Assembly (NCBI GenBank): GCA_934230965.1
Contig: CAKQFW010000049.1
Location: 1 to 11,104, forward strand
Length of the DNA: 11,104 nucleotides
Reading direction: 5' to 3'
DNA from: an uncultured Prevotella sp.
GTDB taxonomy: Bacteria; Bacteroidota; Bacteroidia; Bacteroidales; Bacteroidaceae
Part shown: one piece after another, positions 7,062 to 11,104 of the stretch
How positions within the stretch are numbered: position 1 is the first letter of the stretch
How the letters are laid out: each line of letters begins with the position of its first letter
The notes under the pieces: model-generated
What the model saw: only the letters and a program-made list of their open reading frames with translations
Told to the model about the DNA's origin: nothing
Database searches by the model: none
Position numbers and translations under genes: made by a program

Positions 7062-7166
7062 TCATATTCTTTAGGGTAAGATACTACTTTAATCTTATAT
7101 TTCAAATAGATGATGAAAGCATAACCAAGCTTGTGTATGCTTATTAAAGACAGGAAAAGTCATACT

Positions 7167-7196
7167 ATATATGCAGCCATTTCTGGCTGCATATAT
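7167..7196 (-). terminator. Hairpin after the 485-residue protein gene
   Basis: Perfect 13-base arms ATATATGCAGCCA (7167-7179) and TGGCTGCATATAT (7184-7196) enclose a 4-base loop. The hairpin is 21 bases past the stop at 7218 and precedes the esterase gene on the same strand. The T-rich tail on the minus strand is weak (a short TTTT about 12 bases later), so termination may be partial and the esterase gene may receive read-through. Confidence 0.65.
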
Positions 7197-7217
7197 TATA
7201 AAATGCTATGATAATTA

Positions 7218-8675
7218 TCAAAAATCATGGTCCCAATATAGATGTCTACGATGATGGCGAGCAATAAAGTCGATATTACTTGTAAATATTTTCTTACCTA
7301 GCGTACTTGGATGGTTGAAACTTAAATCGCCATCTGGCAACATGTTATTATCAAGCAAATAATGCAACAATTCAGGATGCATAGCATTGGTATTGATTAT
7401 AGCATCCATTGTTTCTTCTTGCAACTTATATGCGTCACATTTTCCATAGTATGGATTGTTGTTACACTTTATCGCGTGAATTATATTAGGTGCAAAGATA
7501 ATTCCAGCCTTCTCAGAAATAAAGCTAACATGTGGGCAACTTGGCAAACGGTGGCAAACTTCATCCATGTCCAACTCTGGTGTGACATCTTTCAACCATT
7601 CTTTCATTTGTTGTTTGTTCTCAAAGAAGGCAAGGCGTTTTCCTTCTGTTCGTTTCATATATAATGGATAGACACCTTCGTAAGATATCTTCAACTCTTC
7701 TTGATGCTCATGCATCTTGTCATATGTCTCTTTCTTCGAAGAAAACACTACGCCATTAATTTCCCAATCATTATCTGCATACCTCACAAGTGCCGTACAA
7801 ATATAAGAACCTTTATAAAAAATGTCTGGATATATATTCTTTAACTTATACTCTTCGTTTTTTGAATTCTTCAGTACAGCATATTCTGTATCGGCATCAG
7901 TTACCTTAAAAACATCTTGATGACAATATTTTAAACCCATTAGTTTTTCTGCTTCATTTGGCATATCATTTTCTGCATACATATCTGCCAGCCACAAATG
8001 AGACAAAACTGCCATTGGCCCTATCTCTGTGTTCATTAAGAATGATGATTCTGCATAGTAAACAGCCTCACTTTTGGTAAACATTCTTAAATACGAAGAA
8101 AAATAGTCATCAAATTTATCATCAGATAAAGAAGAACGGAGAAGATAAGAATGGCGAAGCCATATCAGTATATGCTTCAACTTGAAATAATCATTAGCTG
8201 TATGTGTGTTATATATAAAATCATATAACGAATTATTCACTTCTACCTCATCATCTTCGGACAATATCTCCATAATAAGACTTGCAGCATTCTCACCCAT
8301 TGCTAAAGGATTGAGAAAACGGTCGCTAAAGTTTCGAGACAGCACGAGCCACACCAGCAGTTCTACTTCTTTGACATTGACATCATTCTTATCAACAACC
8401 TCAAAATCACCAAAGAATGGCAATTGTTGATTGTAAGCGCGTAAGTGTTTATTTACAAAAGCATTCCATAGCCCTATATCAGACATCTTATCCTCATAAT
8501 AAATTGCCACATTGATAGCAATTTCTTTCTTCAATTTATCTGCATGAGGCAAATTAATATTCATTGTTTTTATTTTATCATAGATACGATTTGCCACATC
8601 TACATACATAGGACATGGCTTAATGCCTACTGGATAGTAGGAAATAAAATCATACGGAAATATTATTCGCTTCAT
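7218..8675 (-). CDS. Protein of unknown function, possibly DUF3843-like
   Basis: A 485-residue, probably cytosolic protein with no signal peptide or membrane helix. The N-terminal part (YDFISYYP near 8-15, then VANRIYDKI, 27-35, and a Y-Y-E-D-K-M-S-D-I-G-L-W segment, 59-70) and the middle K-G-S-Y-I-C-T-A-L-V-R-Y segment (288-299) with W-E-I-N-G-V-V (304-310) remind me of Bacteroides proteins annotated DUF3843; this is recalled, not aligned. Residues 100-240 are mostly helical. The C-terminal third has four cysteines, Cys374, Cys380, Cys404 and Cys413 (with His375 and His382), and the chain ends in a His/Arg-rich tail (ARHHRRH at 472-478). A metal-binding role is only a guess. It starts at an ATG at 8675, about 30 bases from a candidate promoter, and is followed by a hairpin at 7167-7196. 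Confidence 0.8.
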   Translation of the reverse strand: MKRIIFPYDFISYYPVGIKPCPMYVDVANRIYDKIKTMNINLPHADKLKKEIAINVAIYYEDKMSDIGLWNAFVNKHLRAYNQQLPFFGDFEVVDKNDVNVKEVELLVWLVLSRNFSDRFLNPLAMGENAASLIMEILSEDDEVEVNNSLYDFIYNTHTANDYFKLKHILIWLRHSYLLRSSLSDDKFDDYFSSYLRMFTKSEAVYYAESSFLMNTEIGPMAVLSHLWLADMYAENDMPNEAEKLMGLKYCHQDVFKVTDADTEYAVLKNSKNEEYKLKNIYPDIFYKGSYICTALVRYADNDWEINGVVFSSKKETYDKMHEHQEELKISYEGVYPLYMKRTEGKRLAFFENKQQMKEWLKDVTPELDMDEVCHRLPSCPHVSFISEKAGIIFAPNIIHAIKCNNNPYYGKCDAYKLQEETMDAIINTNAMHPELLHYLLDNNMLPDGDLSFNHPSTLGKKIFTSNIDFIARHHRRHLYWDHDF

Positions 8676-8713
8676 TTTTATATTATGGTTATAAGTGATT
8701 ATTTTAACAAATT

Positions 8714-8721
8714 CAAATTTA
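8714..8721 (-). promoter_or_regulatory. Candidate -7 box of the 485-residue protein gene
   Basis: The minus strand reads TAAATTTG, matching TAnnTTTG, 38 bases before the ATG at 8675. A -33 TTTG at the usual spacing is not clear, and the region is AT-rich enough for chance matches. Confidence 0.45.
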
Positions 8722-9011
8722 TATAAACATGAGGTTATTATTCATTTTCATGAATAGATTCAAAAATACTTATTTCTGAGAAATAATATACTATTATTGA
8801 AGTTTTTTTGTATATCTTTAACTTATCAGCTAAATATAAGATGTTTTTCTAGGATGTTTTGCAGACGGTTATCTTGTAAGTTGTAATTTGGAGAAAGATG
8901 TAATAATATCAAAGAGTGGAAGAAGCAAACCCAACCTGTTTCTAATCCTTATATTTGTTCTAAAAATATTGATAAACACTTGAAAATAGCCATTTTTCAA
9001 AAGGTTTTTAT

Positions 9012-9019
9012 TAATTTTG
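9012..9019 (+). promoter_or_regulatory. Candidate -7 box of the methyltransferase gene
   Basis: TAATTTTG matches TAnnTTTG and lies 41 bases before the ATG at 9061. The preceding inverted repeat TTGAAAA/TTTTCAA (8980-9000) overlaps where the -33 element should be, so it could be an operator. Confidence 0.5.
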
Positions 9020-9060
9020 TATAAACATTTAAACATAACGCTTTAGAAAAACTATACACT

Positions 9061-9834
9061 ATGGCATTATCTAACATAGAGAAACATTATAATAAACATC
9101 CTGAAGACCTTCGCTTACTGCGTAGGCATGGCATTGTAGAATTTGAAACCACCATGCATCATCTACGTCGTTTTCTAAAACCTGGGGCCCAGTTGCTCGA
9201 CATAGGTGCTGGTACAGGACGTTATACCTCTGCTTTAATGGCCGAAGGTTATGAGGTTAAGGCTGTTGAGCTGGTAAAGCGTAACATACAAGTATTTCTT
9301 AACCGCGAACCCACAGCCAATGTTGTGCAAGGCGATGCCAGAAATATGCCCTTCATCCCCACTGCTTCATCCGACATCACTCTCCTACTCGGCCCTCTAT
9401 ATCATCTTATTGGTGATGAAGAAAAGCTGAAGGCCTTGAACGAAGCTAAACGTGTTACCAAACCTGGCGGACTTATCTTTGTAGCTTACCTTATGAATGA
9501 GTATAGTATTCTGTCATATTGTTTTGATGAAGACAGAATAGGAGACTTGTTAGAAAAAGGCTTGGTTGACCATAATTTCCACATACAAGCACAGCCTGAC
9601 GAACTGTACGACTATGTGCGTATTGATGATATCAACCGTTTTAATAAAGCTGCTGGTCTTGAACGCGTCACCATATTTTCGCCTGATGGGGCTTCAGATT
9701 ATATGCGCACACGCTTAAATAGAATGAGCGAAGAAACCTTCGCCCATTTTATTGAATATCAAAAGATTATATCTGAACGTGCCGACCTTATAGGAGCTGG
9801 TAGCCACGTGGTTGACGTGGTGCGCGTAGTGTAA
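9061..9834 (+). CDS. Class I SAM-dependent methyltransferase
   Basis: A 257-residue methyltransferase of the UbiE/Methyltransf_11 type. Motif I is L-L-D-I-G-A-G-T-G-R-Y (45-55), the SAM adenine-side acidic residue is Glu70 after EGYEVKAV, motif II is QGDARNMPF (90-98), then D-I-T-L-L-L-G-P-L-Y-H-L (105-116) and KPGGLIFVAY (134-143). The C-terminal 100 residues are a helical, probably substrate-determining cap. The substrate is unknown. The N-terminal E-D-L-R-L-L-R-R-H-G-I-V-E-F and the L-L-L-G-P-L-Y-H-L segment are what I recall of a methyltransferase group widespread in Firmicutes, so transfer is possible but untested. It stands alone on its strand, with its stop 7 bases from the stop of the convergent TPR gene and no terminator hairpin between. 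Confidence 0.88.
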   Translation: MALSNIEKHYNKHPEDLRLLRRHGIVEFETTMHHLRRFLKPGAQLLDIGAGTGRYTSALMAEGYEVKAVELVKRNIQVFLNREPTANVVQGDARNMPFIPTASSDITLLLGPLYHLIGDEEKLKALNEAKRVTKPGGLIFVAYLMNEYSILSYCFDEDRIGDLLEKGLVDHNFHIQAQPDELYDYVRIDDINRFNKAAGLERVTIFSPDGASDYMRTRLNRMSEETFAHFIEYQKIISERADLIGAGSHVVDVVRVV

Positions 9835-9841
9835 GTGTGTA

Positions 9842-10522
9842 TCACTTTCTGCGCACTCGTCGATACCAAGGCACTAACCCCCCTTGTGGAACGCCTTGCT
9901 TCGACAGGACATCAAGTTGAGCACGAGCTTCGTCATATCTCTTAAGGGCCACTAATATTTCAACGCGGTTTAATCGATAATCGATATTCGACTGATCGCG
10001 TTGACATGCTGCCTCATAATCGTTTTCAGCCAATGACAACATTTGGCGCTCTTTCTCTATTCCAGCACGTGCTGCATAGGCTACAGCACTGTCTGGATTC
10101 ATTGCCACTAACTGGTTGATTTGATTATACGCCTCAGTTTGTCGTCCATCTTTTTGATTAAGAAGCGCTAGACCTAACAAGGCTTCAAAATTGCTGGGCA
10201 CTATGGTTAGCACGGCTTCGTAATCAAGTCGTGCAAAAGGATAACGATGCAACTTCTCATTAACGAAAGCTCGATAATAGCGAGCTGAGAGGTTATAGGG
10301 CTCACGTGCCAATATTTTATCATACTCATTTTTGGCATAATCCCATTGTTCTAACTGCACGTTCCAACCAGCTTTTCGCAATTGTAAATCTGTAGAATCT
10401 GGATGAAACGCGAGAAGCTCCGTGGCAGCTTTTAAACTGTCGCGGAGCTGTTCTCTTGTTTCCTGTGCCCATGTGGGCAATGTGTTTAGAATGATGGCAA
10501 AGATGAAGCCATATATACGCAT
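9842..10522 (-). CDS. Secreted TPR-repeat protein
   Basis: A 226-residue protein. Residues 1-19 are a signal peptide (MRIYGFIFAIILNTLPTWA, then Q-E) with a likely signal peptidase I site at TWA. No lipobox Cys is seen, so a periplasmic location is expected. The rest is made of tetratricopeptide-like helix pairs, for example A-K-N-E-Y-D-K-I-L-A-R-E-P-Y near 63-76, F-A-R-L-D-Y-E-A-V-L and L-A-E-N-D-Y-E-A-A. These build a protein-interaction scaffold with an unknown partner. The start at 10522 is chosen because it gives the signal peptide and lies 13 bases after the leuB stop; an in-frame ATG at 10651 would put 43 unrelated residues inside leuB. It is probably cotranscribed with leuB, although a role in leucine synthesis is not implied. 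Confidence 0.87.
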   Translation of the reverse strand: MRIYGFIFAIILNTLPTWAQETREQLRDSLKAATELLAFHPDSTDLQLRKAGWNVQLEQWDYAKNEYDKILAREPYNLSARYYRAFVNEKLHRYPFARLDYEAVLTIVPSNFEALLGLALLNQKDGRQTEAYNQINQLVAMNPDSAVAYAARAGIEKERQMLSLAENDYEAACQRDQSNIDYRLNRVEILVALKRYDEARAQLDVLSKQGVPQGGLVPWYRRVRRK

Positions 10523-10535
10523 ACTAAAAACCTGG

Positions 10536-11104
10536 TTATGCTTTTTTAATATAGTTGACAATCCACTCTCCCACCTCTGCTGTGCCATACTTTTCGCCAC
10601 CTGCGACCTGTATCTCAGGAGTACGAACATTGGCATCAAGCGATGCATCAACGGCCTTACGTATAAGTTGTGCTTCCTTGTTCAAATCAAAATATTCGAG
10701 CATCATTGCTACAGAAAGTATCTGGGCAAGCGGGTTAGCCAAATTTTTACCAGCAGCTTGTGGCCATGAGCCATGAACGGGTTCAAACACAGGAGTGCTC
10801 TCGCCAGTTGAAGCAGATGGCAGTAAACCCATAGAACCAGAAATGCAGCTTCCTTCGTCGGTAAGGATATCGCCAAATGTGTTTTCAGTAACCATCACAT
10901 CAAAGAATGCTGGCTCGGCAATCATACGCATAGCGGCATTGTCAACAAACATGTAGTCGACCTTAACGTCGGGATAATTGGGTTCCATCTCTTTTGCTAT
11001 TTGGCGCCACAAGCGAGACGAGGCCAGCACGTTTGCCTTATCAACAACAGTAAGATGATGACGACGTTTGCGAGCATTAGCAAAAGCCACCTTTAAGATG
11101 CGCT
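10536..11104 (-). CDS. leuB: 3-Isopropylmalate dehydrogenase, 5' part outside the window
   Basis: The C-terminal ~189 residues of LeuB, the NAD-dependent enzyme that oxidises and decarboxylates (2R,3S)-3-isopropylmalate in leucine synthesis. Visible motifs are V-D-K-A-N-V-L (catalytic Lys), [11 protein letters not shown], a [13 protein letters not shown] segment with the metal-binding Asp residues, and the NAD-site [15 protein letters not shown]. The reading frame stays open to the right edge (R-I-L-K-V-A-F-A-N), so the GTG at 11090 is internal and not a start. The C-terminus IVNYIKKA is complete. The segment HGSWPQ, rather than HGSAPD, is as I recall it in Bacteroidota LeuB. It is followed by the TPR gene after 13 bases. 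Confidence 0.95.
   Translation of the reverse strand, partial: RILKVAFANARKRRHHLTVVDKANVLASSRLWRQIAKEMEPNYPDVKVDYMFVDNAAMRMIAEPAFFDVMVTENTFGDILTDEGSCISGSMGLLPSASTGESTPVFEPVHGSWPQAAGKNLANPLAQILSVAMMLEYFDLNKEAQLIRKAVDASLDANVRTPEIQVAGGEKYGTAEVGEWIVNYIKKA

Larger units (their letters stand above)
8676..9060. other. Divergent intergenic region with dyads and no gene
   Basis: This AT-rich stretch of 385 bases separates the divergently transcribed unknown-protein and methyltransferase genes. No credible ORF is present. It holds a promoter-like box at each end and several dyads: ATTCAT/ATGAAT (8740-8745, 8750-8755), TATTTC/GAAATA (8771-8776, 8780-8785), AATAATA/TATTATT (8782-8788, 8792-8798) and TTGAAAA/TTTTCAA (8980-8986, 8994-9000). 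The middle part, about 8830-8950, shows nothing I recognise. Confidence 0.6.

Noticed and set aside
9842..10651. Longer TPR protein starting at 10651
   Set aside because: The added 43 residues overlap the end of leuB and would bury the evident signal peptide that starts at 10522.
10536..11090. LeuB starting at the GTG at 11090
   Set aside because: The reading frame is open upstream to the window edge with family-like residues, and the catalytic N-terminal half is missing, so the gene is simply cut by the window.

Overview
The window looks like a chromosomal segment of a member of Bacteroidota, most likely Prevotella or a close relative. The evidence is threefold. The promoter-like boxes fit the Bacteroidota -7 consensus TAnnTTTG, and starts lack clear Shine-Dalgarno sites. 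There is a lipoprotein whose mature end begins C-D-D-D, as in Bacteroidota surface lipoproteins. The metabolic proteins (methylmalonyl-CoA decarboxylase/carboxyltransferase, cytidine deaminase, LeuB with an [11 protein letters not shown] segment) match the Bacteroidota versions as I remember them. No phage, transposase, CRISPR, rRNA or tRNA gene is visible.

Layout. (1) 1-2620: a minus-strand operon, mmdA, a 55-residue subunit gene, then a biotin carrier gene, read from a candidate promoter near 2610 and ended by a strong hairpin at 163-211. Together these form the carboxyltransferase core that interconverts methylmalonyl-CoA and propionyl-CoA in propionate/succinate metabolism. No gene for the membrane sodium-pump beta subunit follows. 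(2) 2716-4707: cytidine deaminase and, just upstream on the same strand, a surface-type lipoprotein with a predicted right-handed beta-helix. (3) 4931-5992: glycerate 2-kinase on the plus strand, with its own TATCTTTG box. (4) 5993-6347: a gene-free stretch with a five-unit, exactly 22-bp-phased imperfect repeat that also folds as a nested inverted repeat, followed by a separate dyad/direct-repeat module. (5) 6348-8675: two minus-strand genes, an alpha/beta-hydrolase esterase and a 485-residue protein of unknown function, separated by a 13-bp perfect hairpin. (6) 8676-9060: an AT-rich divergent intergenic region with several dyads and two promoter-like boxes. (7) 9061-9834: a class I SAM-dependent methyltransferase on the plus strand, nearly abutting (7 bp) the convergent pair of a secreted TPR protein and a 5'-truncated leuB that runs off the right edge.

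Most of the window is ordinary housekeeping or accessory metabolism. The items most worth a second look are the 22-bp-phased repeat at 6068-6185, the small subunit gene at 703-870 with the missing pump subunit beside it, and the unrecognised 485-residue protein with a C-terminal cluster of cysteines.
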